A stretch of 64,000 bases of DNA. It comes from Paulownia fortunei. Taxonomy: Eukaryota > Streptophyta > Magnoliopsida > Lamiales > Paulowniaceae. Position 1 is the stretch's first letter; every line of letters starts with the position of its first letter. Location: assembly GCA_019321725.1 (NCBI GenBank), contig CM033109.1, positions 21,979,993-22,043,992 on the forward strand. Direction: 5' to 3'. This document shows positions 1 to 13,532 of this stretch, in pieces. Both the position numbers and the translations under genes were made by a program. The notes below the pieces were generated by a model. The model had not been told where the DNA came from. It searched no databases and worked only from the letters and a program-made list of their open reading frames with translations.

Positions 1-1645
1 GTCGAGTTCAATGGACCTCAAATTATATGTGTCCATACACCCTACCACATCATTCCTCATCCATTTGATACCTATAAATACTTAAAAAATGACTATTGAC
101 AGGTATGTCAATTATTTTGAAAGCAATTTTGTTATTCTTTTAATTTCGAACTAGTTCTAACTTGATTGTCGAAAAAATTTCGACGGGATAAACCCCGATG
201 TCCTAATGACTTATTATAATACAGATATGAGCTCAATTTAAATTTGATCAATTACGATAAATTAAAGAATTTGTAGCATTCCACATCAATAACTAAATAC
301 TACTTGGTAAAATTTGTGTGCTCGGACACATCTATATTAGAATGTATGAAAAGATGGCATGCTGGCATATAGGCTGTTTGGGAGCCATTTTCTTTCTTGT
401 TCTTGGTAGTTTGACACTTTGACTTTTGGCTTACTCTGTCCAGAGACATTCCAACCAACTTACAAAAATTGTTTTAAATTAAGGGAAAATGAAGACTAAT
501 TAATTTTGATGTAAGATCTATTTGTTTCAATAATTTAGGAGAATGCACTTACTTTTCACAAATAACAAAGGTAGTTTATTAATTTTTTTTATCAACTTAG
601 TTACATTTTGGAGTTCAAAATGTCTCTAGCTTGACATTTAAATTTAAGAAATTAACATTTTAAGATTAGTATCTACTTTAGTAAAAGTGAGAGGATAATC
701 AATCTACAATTATAAATATCAACTAACTGTTCAACTGCTTTTCTTTTGCCTTTTCTAATTGTTCCAAATGGGCCTTCTGGTGTTCACTTCATTGCTGTAG
801 CTGGACTCATTAGAAATCAACTCGCTACAACCCATAATGACACCCAAGAACTAGCCAATCTGCCAAGGAAGTACAGCCCAGTTTGGCACTGAGCCCATAA
901 ACTGAACCGAAAGAGTGAGTACTTGATTTTCCAATTTGAATTTGAAAGAAGTATTTCAAATACTCCCTCCATATTATATAAAATTTAAATTCATAATAAT
1001 AATTTAAAATGAGAATTCAATTATTTAAAATCTATTACATTATACAATTATTCAAACAAAATCAATATATTATTTATTATAAATTTAAAATATTTAGCTT
1101 TAAATCCATTAATCCAAACAAAATATTTGAAATCTTATTTTTCAAATTCAAGGATTCGAACATAGTATTAAGTTTTCCTCAAAAGAAAATAATGGATTTA
1201 TTGAACGACTGAACTCATGACCTCAAATTAGTTAAGAGTTTCTAATCCATTAAGAAATCATTCAATCCAAGAACAAAAAGAAAATTCAGTAATCTACATT
1301 GTTGTTGCAAGTTCTTAGGTTTATCTGAACTTCATTCCAATGATCTGATCCAAAAAAATCACTAAATTCCAATCATCCAATCCAATCCGCAATTTAGTAG
1401 CAAGCAGACAGAACTGTGTACACTTGTGGCGAAAAAAAAAAACATTTTTTTTAATCACTTCATTATTTGTGATGTTCACTAAATAATCACAAAGTCAAAA
1501 CTTGATACGAAACTAACAAACATGAAAATTGATAAATTAGATTTTCTTCATATATCCTTCCACTATCTCTGTCTCATTCCTATTAGTAGCATCGGCCTAC
1601 AGACACCCATAGACACCCGGAAACAGCATTGTAGTAATACAGTCT
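1..1645. other. AT-rich intergenic DNA downstream of the PDI gene
   Basis: No gene is supported here. The one open frame, 1009-1212, is low-complexity (Ile, Lys, Phe, Asn) and lies in AT-rich sequence, so it is probably chance. The last few hundred bases before 1646 should hold the 3' UTR and polyadenylation site of the disulfide isomerase gene, which reads leftward. Confidence 0.6.
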
Positions 1646-4600
1646 TCATAGCTCATCCTTCACATCACTAGTGGAGGTCATAATGCCTTCTTTGGCATGA
1701 GAATCCTCGGACACTGGAGACGTACCTGGTTTCTGGAGCTTAAAAGGGATAGAAGCATGTTTCTTGAGGAACTTGTAGAATGCCACTACTGTTCGATCAG
1801 TGTCAACAGAAATCTGCCAGATAATCGAAGCATACCTAATTGTAATTTACATAAAAGCGAAGGAAGCAACAAATAGAAAACGAAAAAAACACCATGATAT
1901 ATCTAAGCTACAGTTTTCAAACATAGCTTACAGGATTGTCGCTCTTCTTTCCTGCTGGGAAGAAGAAAATTGTGGGGAATCCATCAGCCTGCAAACAGAA
2001 AATTTCTCCAGCATCAAAGAAATTTTTCAAGAGCTAAAACTAACTGTGTATCAGCAATCAAGAGATACGTTGGACCCCAAGCTCTAAATTGTTCACAATC
2101 ATAGAGGATCAAGATTATGAATACATAAGGTAGATCTATTGTAATGCCGAAAAAGAATGAACTGAAATTAGTGGGCACTAGAACCAAGTTTCAGAACCTG
2201 CAACTGCTAATGTCTTTCTCAAATTCAGGATGTCAAATCTGAAAATACCTTGGCCCTGGGGTGTTCATTTGTGGTACCATCCATTTTGGCTACAACAAGA
2301 GATTCAATGCCACGCAAGTGCTTGGCAAGCTTGTTGTATGTTGGTTCAAGAGCTTGGCAATGGCCGCACCATGGTGCATAAATCTAAATAATATGTACCA
2401 AACAAATATATCAGATTACAAATTGACCATCAAAGAACATAAAAGAGAAGACATCATGCTCCAGATTAATCCTAATGGTACCTCAAGAAGAACATCTTTA
2501 GACTCGTCCAAAACAATATCATCAAAATTATTCCCAACGATTATTTTTACATCTCCATCATTCTGTAATATGAAAGATTAGAGAAAATGTAAATCAGCAC
2601 ATTAAAATGACAAATTAATCAGACTGGAAAAGATGATTACAACTCACAGTCTCGGGAATTGGATCTGATTTATAGAATGGTTTGAGCTTGTCTTCCAAGA
2701 AAGCCTCCCCAAATGCCTGATAAAATAAATAGAATGGCATTCTCAGCAACAATGACATGCAACCCAAAGACGTTCAAAGAAACAATAGAGTCGACCCACA
2801 AGTAAAAGAACACACAACATCAAATAAAACCAACAGAAGAAGAAGCTCTTAACCAAAGAAACGAATAGAGTGGTATTCAACCTTGATTTTCTCAAGTGTA
2901 ACTTCCCCATCAAGAATATATTTCTTAGTATCATCATTTACTGCATAGCCCAAAACCTGCAAGAAATTTCAACAACTTAACAATTGATTGTACCTTTGGA
3001 TTACAGCATCGCATTTTTCTAAGCAACAGGTAATGCATTCAGAAACCGTGGTAACTTGAAGAATGTTAAGAAGGTTACTTTTGGAGCATCTCCAATGACT
3101 CCAAAATAATCCGCCACAGGCTTTCCTACTTCTTCATTGTCAATTTCCACATATACGAATATAAGCTGCATCAATTTGAAAAAGGCAATATTTGGTGTTA
3201 TTTATGAAAATATAAATATAATACTAAAAATGCTGTAAAGCCCAAAAGCCTCAACCTTGTTAGATAGACTTTAGATAAGAAAAAATATTGGTTTACACAA
3301 ATAGATTCTTTCTTGGAGAATATCATCTTTACAAGTGCTAGATATCTAAACTGTCATGAAAGTAAGAAATGGTTTTCACATATCCATCAGTCTCAACTTA
3401 TAGGAGTTGTGCGTAATTGGCAAATTTCTAGCTGAAATGAGGTTTGCCATTCTAAAACCAATAATTTGTAATTCCTAATCCTGTTGATTTACAAATCCCA
3501 GCAAACATCCTTCCCAAAGATGCAAAAGATTTTAATAGCTAGTTGCAGTACCTTTCCCTTGAAAAGCTTTGCAGCTTCTTGAAATGTTGGAATGGCCTCT
3601 AGTGAGTCATTCGATGTGGCAAAGAGCAAAAGCTGACAATGAAAAGTAGGAGTTCAGTATTATAACAATGAAGGTGTAAAGTCATGCAAATGAAAAATTA
3701 CTGTATCCAACGTACACTTATTTTGAGAAGGGAAGGAAGGGAAGGTTTTTGAAGGAAGGGTCAATATCATTATGTCTACTTAGAAAAACTATCTCGTTAC
3801 CGACCTGCTTTTTAATTGGGCTCTCAAATATCAGCGGTGCACTTTCTCTGGTAAAAGTGGTCACTAAAGGACGCTTGTTGGCAGAAACAAACTCAGCAAT
3901 TACAGACTTTTTGAATTGCCCATCTGCACAAATAATCAAGAGGATGAATTTCAGCAAGATATGGACAAGCAGATGGCTTAAAATGGCATGCATTGGGTGC
4001 TAACCAAAATGGGTCACTTTCTCTGCCTCTTTCTTTAGCAAGACCAAAGCAGGGCGTTTAACATCAGCTTCCAAGTGAAACATCTTTGCCACATTGGGAT
4101 TTGCAGTTTGGTAAAAGTTAACGTCATCGTCAAGCTTTGATGCAGCAGCAAGCTCTTCACCATCAGGACCCTGCAATAGTTAGAATGAAAGTAAGTCGAG
4201 AATGAATTCAGGTATCTTTAGCATCAGTTTATAGCCTTCTCCTATCATCCACCTGTTAATTTACTCACTTATGGGGATAGATGGGTCGTTGCAAAAGAAA
4301 GAATGGAACTATTTATTTCCAAAAGGGACTCGCATTACTTTGAAAGACTCAACGTGCAAAGGCAATTCTGGAACAAATGATGAGCGCTACCCTCGGTAAC
4401 TAAAAATATAGAAATTGTATCAATGATAGTCCATATCATGCTTTCATGGACAATGTCCACCACATTGATGTAGCAGTGACCTTTTACTCTTAAGTCATTT
4501 GTATCAGTTGCATATAACACAAGAAAAACTACACCTTTGTCAGACACAGGAAAACGAGAGAGGACAAAAGGATGTGACATGTTAAGAAGTCATCCTGTAA

Positions 4601-6451
4601 CTATGAATTGAAAAGGAAAAAAATAAAGAATTATGTAGATGTGTAGAAAACAAATTCACACTAAAGTATCAGAGCAAAATCTAAACTATGTAAACATGAA
4701 AGAGGATGCAATTATCTGAGTAATTATGACATACAATTAATAAATGTAGTAAAAGAATAAGGGCAAAGCAAGTGCCAGCTTACCACCAATGAGTCAAGGA
4801 AGCCCAAAACAACCTTATTCTCAGATGTTAATATACGCTCTGCATCCTCTGTTGTTGTAATGTTGGAGATACCAGGTCCAATTTTCTTCTTAATCCAGGT
4901 CACAATAGCGTCCCTGTATTAAAATTAATCTGTTTTTCAACTTTTGAGAAGAAGAAAAACTCTAACCAACATTTTCTTAATTACACTGTCAACCTTGATG
5001 ATAGCTATTGTCAAGTACATAATAGGATTGTGAGACTGCTTTTGGTAGTTTTCCATAGCCTGACTAGCGCAGCTTCACATCCAGATATGATAACAAGAAG
5101 TGAAACGCAATAGAAGAGATTTATCAATGTTTCAGCAATACCCTAGAATGGGACTTTACTTGCAAGCAACCAGGCATTTAGATAAACATATTTTTAAGAT
5201 GATATTTTACCTTGATATGCTACTGGAAATATGAACTTCAACCAGTCACTTCAAAATCATTTGTGCTCACCACATCTTAACAAATGAACAAAACTAACCC
5301 ATTGCAGGTCAAAGCAACTGATGCCTAAATTTTATCTCATTTGAATTCCAATGCTTCATTTGATGCTGCAAAACCGTGAAAATATCAAATGTTTCTAAAT
5401 TCTTTCTTCACTACGTGCCCGACCCCAAATTGTCCAAAAAACTTCATACTTCAAGCAGTCACAAAGATATATTAATAAACACATACATAAAGAGACAATG
5501 GAGATGGGATTTCATCACCTTAAAGCCACAACTTAATCTGAATTAATTCACTTGGAAGGAACATTGTAAAGCCAACTTTTCACCTCAACCCAATTAGATA
5601 ATGCATTTGGCAGAATGGAACTGGGTTCGTGAAAGTGGATCCATAAGTATTGATAGAATTCTATCTAATGTCCAATTCGAAGGCCTTAATTTCATACTTA
5701 AAAATCACAAAAAGCAAATCTCTCCTCGAATTCTTCTCTATCGCAGCCTGAAATCCATTGTGTGCTAAACAGTTCATAATTGAGGCGTTTAATCATCAAA
5801 TAACACAAAGATATATACATAAAAAGAGATAGAAACTCACTTGGTAAATTATAAAACTAAAAGCAAAAAAACTCACATGGTTCGTTGACCAGAGTAAGGT
5901 TTATGCTCCCCATCAACAAAGAAGTATACAGTAGGAAACCCCTGAACTTCATACTTCTCCGCCAGCTCATTCTCCTCTGTGGCGTCCACCTTGGCGAGCT
6001 TCACATTCTCCGCCTTCAGCTCTGTGGCGGCTGCTGCATACTCCGGCGCCAGAGCCTTGCAGTGCCCGCACCACGGCGCGTAAAACTCTACCATAACATA
6101 CTTATTTTCATCAACGAAATCACTGAAATTACCGTCCGTCAAAACGACAACGTCCTTCTCATCAAATTTGGCGACTTCATCCTCCTCGTTTTGGTGATTA
6201 AAGTCTGAGGGAACCTCAAAGTCGTCGTAGTTCTCGAAGTCCTCATCTTCGTTATCGGAGTATTCGGCGTCGGAGTGATGGTGGTGGCTGGACACGGCAT
6301 CGCCGGATTCGGGTTCCTCAAGGAAGCTGAGGTCTTCGTCGTCGTCGTCGTCGTTGTCGTTGGTGGCAGCGGAGGAGAAAATAGGGGTGGCGAGGAGAGA
6401 GAGGAGGAGGAGAGAGAGAAGTGTGACTAGGAGAGTAAGTCGAGTCGCCAT
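1646..6451 (-). CDS. PDIL1-4: ER protein disulfide isomerase, PDIL1-3/PDIL1-4 type, 12 exons
   Basis: Encodes a thiol-disulfide oxidoreductase that forms and reshuffles disulfide bonds in the ER lumen. Coding exons, in transcription order: 6451-5877, 4913-4784, 4170-4005, 3923-3805, 3632-3552, 3165-3079, 2956-2882, 2716-2648, 2562-2482, 2383-2249, 1988-1932, 1813-1646. All junctions are GT-AG and in frame, giving 1,743 nt or 580 residues. The start at 6451 is chosen because it opens a signal peptide ([15 protein letters not shown], about residues 1-27); an in-frame ATG further upstream would bury it. An acidic stretch follows at about 31-100 ([10 protein letters not shown], with a four-His run). 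Domain a has APWCGHC with redox cysteines 128 and 131 and cis-Pro GFPT 171-174. The b and b' domains lie in exons 2-8. Domain a' has CGHC at 467-470 and GFPT 509-512. The C-terminus is KDEL. N-glycosylation sequons are at N108, N209 and N338. Length, double CGHC and acidic N-terminus fit Arabidopsis PDIL1-3 (579 aa) and PDIL1-4 (597 aa). The choice of 1-4 rests on neighbouring genes, not on sequence. Confidence 0.97.
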
Positions 6452-9400
6452 TTCTCTGACTCGGATCGGAGTGGGTTTTGACAGAGATCTGAGGGGGACA
6501 CTGGCGACCTTATGGCTGTGGAAGGTGGAAGCCTTGAAGCTGTGTCGTTTTAAATGTCGGCATTCAGCAACTGAATTTGGTCCGGGTTTTGGACCTGTGA
6601 CATCGGTCGAATTAAAATCAATTTTATTGATCTTGTTATGTAATTTATCATACAAGAATGATAATGGTAAATGCAACAATATTTAATATAATTAATTTTG
6701 GTCAAAGCTAATATTTAAAGTCATGAGGTTAGAAAAAGCAATTAAATTATTTGAAATTCGCAGTCAATCTTTGGAGTGTTTAATTAAATTCGCAGGACGC
6801 TATATTATGGCTGACCACAAATCAATCCACATTTATTATCCCCATATCTATGAGAATCTTATTGTAATATATTCAATAAATAGTTGATATTTCCTTATTT
6901 TATAAATCAAAAAAATTTCCAAGGGAATTGTTTTTGGTGTTCCATAAATTATTGTAGTACTCAACTATTCACCGCTTCTATAAATACAGAATTAAAAGAT
7001 AAATGGTGCTTTACTCCTTAAAATTTTATTATTTTATATTTTACTTTTTAAAAGTAATTTAAAAGTTAAAAACATTTTACTTTTATAAATTTATATTCAT
7101 TACAATACTTGGCTCTTCAATATGCATTTTGGAGCAAATTTTTATTGAAACACTCTCTTGTCCTGATGCATTTTTTTTTTTCCATTTTTCTAATTAAAAA
7201 ACAAGTAAAAAAATTTGTTATATTTTTCTATTACTGTCCATGATAGACACATAAAATATGATGTTACTTTTGCTAAAAATAGTATCCATCATAGTGTAAG
7301 AAATATGTTAAGTAGTTGCAGATTACAAAAACGAATAATGCAGTAATTATATAGTTATATAGAGACTAAAATTCAATATCCTTATTAGATTGTCTGACAC
7401 TATTTCAACCACTATTCGCAATTATTTAATTTATTTTTTGTATTAAAATGAATACTATTTATAATAAAAATATCACTATTTATTATTTTTCATCTTTAAT
7501 ATTAATGAAAATATATTACAAAACCTTTTAATTGACGTTTGAGTGGGAAAAAGGAGGTAAAGAAGCACGACAAACAACAGCAACCATGAGCATTTTAGTG
7601 AAAATTTAATTTAAAAGTATTTTAATAAAAAATAAAATATTATAATAAATATAAATTGTGGGATGAATTACTTTTATACTAACTTTGTAGAGTAAAGCAC
7701 TCGAGTGATAAAAAAATTTTTGGGATTGGCAAGCCCAAAATCCACACTACCCTTGAGATGGCCCAAACCATATATCCATCAAAACCCAAATCCCACCCTT
7801 ACAAAATGTGGGTTGGTATGAGTTGGACTTACTATATATTATTAGTGAAAATTCTTGCATAGTATGTATTAGATTCATGAATTTCAATCAAATATTTTAT
7901 TTTATAAAAAATTGAACAGAAGGTACATATCTGAGAGTTTTTTGAGTTCCATCTCAATCTCACAAGTAATTGAGAATTAATAATATTGAGAAAAAAATAA
8001 TAATAACAAATGTATTAGACATGGACAAGAAAAGTGACAATTAGCATTTTCAAATAGTATAATAGTTTGTAATTAGCCAATCATAAACCCTACTTTATAA
8101 ATTGCAAAAAATAAGAGAGAGAAAAAAGTGCAATATCATTTGATTTACTAATCGGTATCACCAAATCAGTGGATGAGATTTTAATTCAAATCCAAGGAAG
8201 ATTTGATCCAGTTACTTAGAGATAGAGATCGTAATTCAATTAAAATATTTAATTTATTTGATCCAATTAAAAGATGTATGATTTGAAATAATAGAGTTCA
8301 CCGGTTCTTTTAGTTAAGATTCAAATCCAATAATTTTCAATTATATAACTCATTAATAAGTAATTTTACCTCATATATAATCTATTTTATAAAATAAAAG
8401 TCACAACTTCTTAAAAACCATATCAGTTAGTTACATATAATTGGCACTTCTTACAACTTCAATTTTGTTCAAAATCTCAATCGATTACTATTTAAAAGTA
8501 ATTTTTTCAATATTTTAACAAATTCTATCATTAAACTAGTTAAATTGCAAAGTTACGTTGCTAATATTTTTGTAATCTTAAATAAATATTTTATTTTTTT
8601 CTAAATAAAATATTTTTTTTTATGAGCTACGCCTCATTGAGAATAATATGTAGAGATACTTATTGGGTCAAAATAAATCAAATAGAACCAAAAATTTGAT
8701 TAATTGTAATTTTAGTTGATCAAAATTATAAAACGAACATCAAACTGAATTAAACGGTTCGGTTCGATTATAACTGATTTTTTTTTAATTTATTAGTTTG
8801 ATTAACTGAATTTTTATAAAAAAAATAGATAAAAATTTAAATATTATAATTAGAAAAATATTTGTTTATTTATTATTTTTAATTTGGGTGAAAAAAATAT
8901 AAAAAATATAAAAATAAATAACAAGTATCTAAATATCATATAAGTATATATATATATATATATAAATATAAATATAAAAATTATAATATTATTTCGGTTC
9001 GATTCAGTTACCCGTTATGTATATCAAAATTAAATTAAAAATTAAAAATATCAAAAATAAAAATGAAATTAAATTTTTTAATTTTTAATTTTATTTCGAT
9101 GCAAATCGATATATCGATTAATTGAATTATAAACAACTGATATGATATGACACAGTTGTTCTCCAAAACATGTTACCGTACTAATTACTTCTTGGAATTG
9201 TCCTAGGTTATGTTGTATACTTGAAAAAATTGGTGTTTTGTTGAATTTAAGAATAAAAATTGTTTTGAATGTTTTAGCTTAAGCAGATATATTTAAATTA
9301 TATACATATATATATATATATAAATAGATTAAAATATTTCTTACAAATAATAAAATTAAATAAATTGGGTGAAGGAACTGACTCAGACAAAATTTAGTAC

Positions 9401-9633
9401 TCATGTCAGGCATGCGATCAGCAATCATCAATTGTTTATTTGTTTTCCTTAAAAACGCAAAAATTAAGGCAAGAAAGTTTAAAAAAAAAAACCCGAATAA
9501 ACACATTAAAAAAAAAAAAAAAAAACATAAAAACGAAGAAAAAGAATACTCTCATTCATCATTTTACCCTCTGCTTTATCGATTCCCTTCCAAATCCAAC
9601 GCAGGTTTTTCCTTCTCTGCATTAGGAAGCGCC
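6452..9633. other. Intergenic region between PDI and the 79-aa gene
   Basis: About 3.2 kb with no gene seen. The right flank of the PDI start (about 6452-6650) is the least AT-rich part and should hold its 5' UTR and promoter; no clear TATA box is visible. From about 8640 to 9130 the sequence has 'ggttcggttcgatta'-like motifs on both sides of an AT-rich core with a (TA)n run at about 8945-8962. This could be a decayed non-autonomous repeat. Poly(A) tracts and a short (TA)n at about 9308-9321 lie just before the next gene. Confidence 0.5.
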
Positions 9634-11414
9634 ATGATTAGCGTTCTCGCTCAGGTATTTTGCTTTTCATATCTTATCAGAATTATCCCCATAATTTCTG
9701 TAATTTATTTGTATGCATTGTTTACGTATATGTATATGTATATGTGCAGGAGCGTCTATTAGGCGCGGCACTGGGGAGCATTTTAACTGGAGTGGTGATT
9801 TTTGAGCAACGTAAAAGCATCTATAAATCCATTTCTGATGCTGAATCTCAGGTAATTTTTCTTTTGTTAATTTTCTCCAATATCTTTTTTTGTTTTTTGT
9901 TTTGGTGATGGCCTCTCAAACCCTAAATCAGGATTGCAAAGATTGGCTGATTAGTCTCGTTGTCTGCGATGCCTCATCTTCCAGTAATTTAGGCTACATT
10001 TGCAAAATTTCGTGAATATCAGGACTTGAGTGAAATTAAACAATCTTAAATTGGAGGTTTTTATTTTAACATTGATGAAAGTGTAGAGAAAAGGGGTAGG
10101 AATTTAATTTTTTAATTCTTTTTCGAATTTAATTTAAGCAAAATTTCAAATATTTTATACACTTTTTGCATGTTATAAGGGTCTTTTCAGAAATTAGAAT
10201 GCAAATATCGCTAAAAGAAATAGGCCATACTAAAAAAATTCTTGGGAAAATGTACCTTTTAGTTGAATTAGAGACAAAATTGTATAATGGTTCTTGGTAC
10301 TGTCAATCTTCTCTGAGAAAATATGTTTCCCTCAGATTGGTAAAGGTATCTGCTGTTCAACAATCAAAAGAACATTAGGTAATTACTTTTAACAATTAAC
10401 TATAGTATGAGTAATCAAAATATAAATTGTTTAATTTCAAGTGAAAATACTTGGTTGAGCATTTGTTGTTGATTACATACATATATGTTCATGTCGTTCC
10501 TCACCAGATGATGCTTATGCTATAGATCAATGGAAGAGTACATGCAACTGGGGTAACCTCAGGTAGGGGTAGCATAGCATTTTGTTTCATTTTCTGTGGA
10601 AGGAGAAGGAGAAGAAGAGGTGACGAAGACAACCAAACACCTATCTGATTAGATTATTGAGTTTCAAAAAGTAAAACATTCTAAGAGTAGTGATCTTAGT
10701 TTTGGTCAGTGAATTCGTTGAAGTACTTGAAGTGCAGGCTATTAATAATACTATTGCTGACGGCATTTCCTGTTTGTTCACATAGTAGTAGCAGCTAGGA
10801 CTCTATCGTGAAGTTAGAATATACACTTATTACCATGTAGAAAGATTCTGAATAATATTTTCACTCTTCTTCAAATGATTCATATGTTCTGCTTTTATTT
10901 TTATTTTTTTTCAATTTTCTTTTCTGAAGTAACCTGGAATAGAATCTTCAAAAAGTAGGGTTAATTCCTCATAATGTTGAACAAGAACCATCATCAGAGC
11001 GAGAAAAAATGGTACAAGAAACAGTGACATGTTGGCACTCATATTATGTGCAAAAATTGTTAAGACTCCTTTTCTTTTGTAAATTAAGGCTGAATCTGGC
11101 AATGGACTTCGAGCATGCTTTAAACTTCCTTGTATTTTAAATGCCTCAATACAACATTGAGAGTTGTCATCATTATTAATTGAAAATTCACGGAGATAAT
11201 GACTTTAAACAACTCAAACTTCTTTCTTGCCTTGTGATATTAAGAGTGATTTTCTTGTTTCTATATAATCAGAACTTTCTATTTCAAAAAATTTCAGCCA
11301 AGAGAGCCTATATTTGGAAGAAGCTCCCGCCAAGAGTTTGCTCACATATGGAACAAATCTGTAGAGAAGACATTGGGGCCTATAATTGAGTCTCTCAGCT
11401 CGAATGGATGGTAG
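9634..11414 (+). CDS. Small conserved-looking protein with one hydrophobic segment, 79 aa, three exons
   Basis: Exons 9634-9654 (21 nt), 9750-9851 (102 nt) and 11298-11414 (117 nt) join in frame at GT-AG sites to give 79 codons and TAG. Introns are 95 nt and 1,446 nt. The protein begins MISVLAQERLLGAALGSILT. Residues 9-25 are hydrophobic, enough for one membrane pass or an organelle-type N-terminus, followed by EQRKSIYKSI. The last exon encodes a hydrophilic tail with PREPIFGRSSRQEFAHIWNK and the ending ESLSSNGW. I believe similar short proteins occur across plants, but I do not recognise a named family and assign no function. All three exons are phase 0, so any small exon hidden in the long second intron would have to be phase-neutral. 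The upstream sequence is pyrimidine-rich, as in a plant 5' UTR. The gene runs divergently from PDI, about 3.2 kb away. Confidence 0.78.
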
Positions 11415-12648
11415 GAATATTCCCATGATCTGACCACTGTATGAAGGTTACGTGTTTTATAAGATCATACATACTGCATTTGTATCTTTCTGTTTCTGAT
11501 TCATCAAGGCAAAACACCAGGCCTTTCTTGCTTGGTGACAGACAGCACCGACTTGTTGTTTGAGTAAAAAGAAAAAAGAACTATAAACTGAAGATTTATG
11601 GAATAACTGTTGTATTTTCTTCAGCACCATGAGAAGTTAGTCTAGAATCTTTATATCTTTTATCTCCACCCATCTTCTTTTCTTGATATTTTTATTAATT
11701 TCTCAAATTTTCCAGTTATCTCTTGATATGGTGGAAGATGCGCATGGTGGATAGATCATGTAGAATATGCACATTATTTCGTCAACATAAAAGTCTATCA
11801 TTGTGATTAAAAATATATTTCTCTTTAGCCTTGTTGATGCATTGCCAAGATTTAGCAATGTCCCTGATACTGTTGCTTATCCGGGCCATTTAAATATTGT
11901 GAGCCCAAATGTTTCCTTGTGAAGCTTCATGCCTTCCTCTGCATGGTGGTTACAAACATTTTTCTTAATTTACATGACTATACTTGTTCCGTCTAATGAA
12001 TCATGTGTAAGTCGTGATATGATTAAATGTCTGTGGACATGTAGACCCCCTGTTCTTGCATCCACACGAGTTAAGTCTAATATGACATTATGTTTTAAGC
12101 AATGTATAATCATTCGACTTTCCCGTAGATGGTCATTGTTCACATTGTAACCTACCTATCTATATTTTGCTGAGATTAATGGCTATCTCGACTATTTAAC
12201 AAAAATAATTGTTAGTGATTGCTGCAATTTCTTTAAAATTTCCATCATTTCTTTTTTAATTAATTTGCCATCCTGGATTCCTTTTTGGTCTTTCTTCTGT
12301 GTGGTTGCTCTTATGTTGTGTACGTGACTGTCAGTCACTGAGTTGGTGGTGCTTGCCTTAACTGAAGGAATTCTTTTTGTACCCACCAATACTGTATTAT
12401 CCTAATTCCTATCTGACCAAAATGGTAGAGATTATCATCTTGACTGACTGCTTTGGTCTGTTAAAGATGAATGAACCAAATGTGGTTATGGCATAAGCAT
12501 GACTAATTGTAGTAAATAAATAGTAAATAAAATACACATAGAATGAATAGATAGAGATAATAAATGTCTTGATATATCCAAAGAGAGAGAGGCCAGGGGC
12601 GGGCGAGAAATACTCGAACCACATCCTCATGCCACTTGGCTCAACACA
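11415..12648. other. Intergenic region, 3' flanks of two convergent genes
   Basis: Holds the 3' UTR of the 79-aa gene from the left and of the membrane-protein gene from the right. The open frame at 11929-12150 shows no recognisable domain and is not called. Nothing else stands out. Confidence 0.5.
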
Positions 12649-13038
12649 TTACACCTCCGCCTGCTGCTGGTGATTGGCTCTCCGTGAGTTGGTTTGCCGC
12701 TTGATCACCACGTAGTAAACTCCTGCTGTGATGAGGCAAGCAAAAATGAAAGCTAAAGGGATCCCAACAATGCCAGCGGCTGCCAGCCCTCTCCCACCTG
12801 TGGATGTGCTCTCATGGGCTGGTGTAGACTGCACGGTGGAGGCAGCTAGAGGCAGCGACGAGCAGTCTGATGAACCACACAGGTTGTTCGTGCTCGGTTG
12901 TTGTGTGTTGGGGTGGAAGAACGCATACGCTGCTGGGGAGAGTGCCGTCGGGCTTTCATTGTCAAGACCATGAGCCCTATCTTCAGCCCTGGTAACAGAG
13001 AGGAAGGAAAGAATGGCAAAGATCAGCAAGGTGGCCAT
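12649..13038 (-). CDS. Small type I single-pass membrane protein with signal peptide, 129 aa
   Basis: Intronless. The start at 13038 (MATLLIFAILSFLSVTRAED) is preferred over the in-frame ATG at 13098: it opens a signal peptide with a likely cut after residue 18, and the TATA-like box at 13084-13089 lies downstream of the farther ATG. The lumenal or extracellular part (19-84) is rich in Ser, Thr, Pro and Ala, with a short SPAAYAFFHP motif (34-43) and a CGSSDC cysteine pair (54, 59). A transmembrane helix spans about 87-112 (AGIVGIPLAFIFACLITAGV), followed by a basic 17-residue tail (KRQTNSRRANHQQQAEV). This suggests a plasma-membrane or cell-wall-facing protein of arabinogalactan-like composition. 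No kinase domain is present. It lies between PDI and PIP2, where Arabidopsis has At5g60650; orthology is inferred from position only. Function unknown. Confidence 0.8.
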   Translation of the reverse strand: MATLLIFAILSFLSVTRAEDRAHGLDNESPTALSPAAYAFFHPNTQQPSTNNLCGSSDCSSLPLAASTVQSTPAHESTSTGGRGLAAAGIVGIPLAFIFACLITAGVYYVVIKRQTNSRRANHQQQAEV

Positions 13039-13083
13039 TTGGCTTTGGGGTGGGGTGGCCTGTCTGAATTTGGACTTGTGCTT

Positions 13084-13089
13084 CTTATA
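13084..13089 (-). promoter_or_regulatory. TATA-like box of the membrane-protein gene
   Basis: Reads TATAAG on the minus strand, about 46-51 nt upstream of the ATG at 13038. Transcription starting about 30 nt downstream would leave a short leader of about 20 nt and would exclude the ATG at 13098 from the mRNA. Confidence 0.5.
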
Positions 13090-13532
13090 GGGTGTCATGT
13101 AATGGGGGGTTGTTGCTTCTAGTCCCCAGGTGGCTGAAAAAGATGGGTATTAATGATGTTCACACTTTCTTTGTTATCCCTTAATGGTTTAAAATGGCAT
13201 TTCTCTTGATAAGGAAGAATGGACAGACAGAGAGCAGGCAAGTCAAATGATGAAATTGTCCAACAAAGGCTTATTATGAAATTGTGTCCCAAGAGTGTGA
13301 CTGAGCATGATGCCCTTCCACTTGAGTGCCTCTTTACTCATAAACTTGTGGGGACTATGAGTGCAGTTAAAACATACCATAACTCCTTAATTAAACAACT
13401 GATGATGCAATTAAGCTCATTTTTAAACCTAATTATAAAAGTATAACTTACAAAAAACACTATTTGAAATGATGTTTTAATCAACACTAATTTCATTTGA
13501 TACCCTAATTGCCATGATAAATAGTTCTGCAC

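Noticed and set aside
961..1000. 'ctccctcc' next to TA, like the end of a Stowaway MITE
   Set aside because: No matching inverted end was found within the next few hundred bases, and the rest does not resemble the family.
1009..1212. 67-codon frame
   Set aside because: Low-complexity Ile/Lys/Phe/Asn translation from AT-rich DNA; no domain or splice context.
5885..6686. Plus-strand frames opposite PDI exon 1
   Set aside because: They lie antisense to a clear coding exon and encode no recognisable domain.
12728..13122. Plus-strand frames opposite the membrane-protein gene
   Set aside because: The minus-strand frame has a signal peptide and a transmembrane helix; the plus-strand frames have no such structure.
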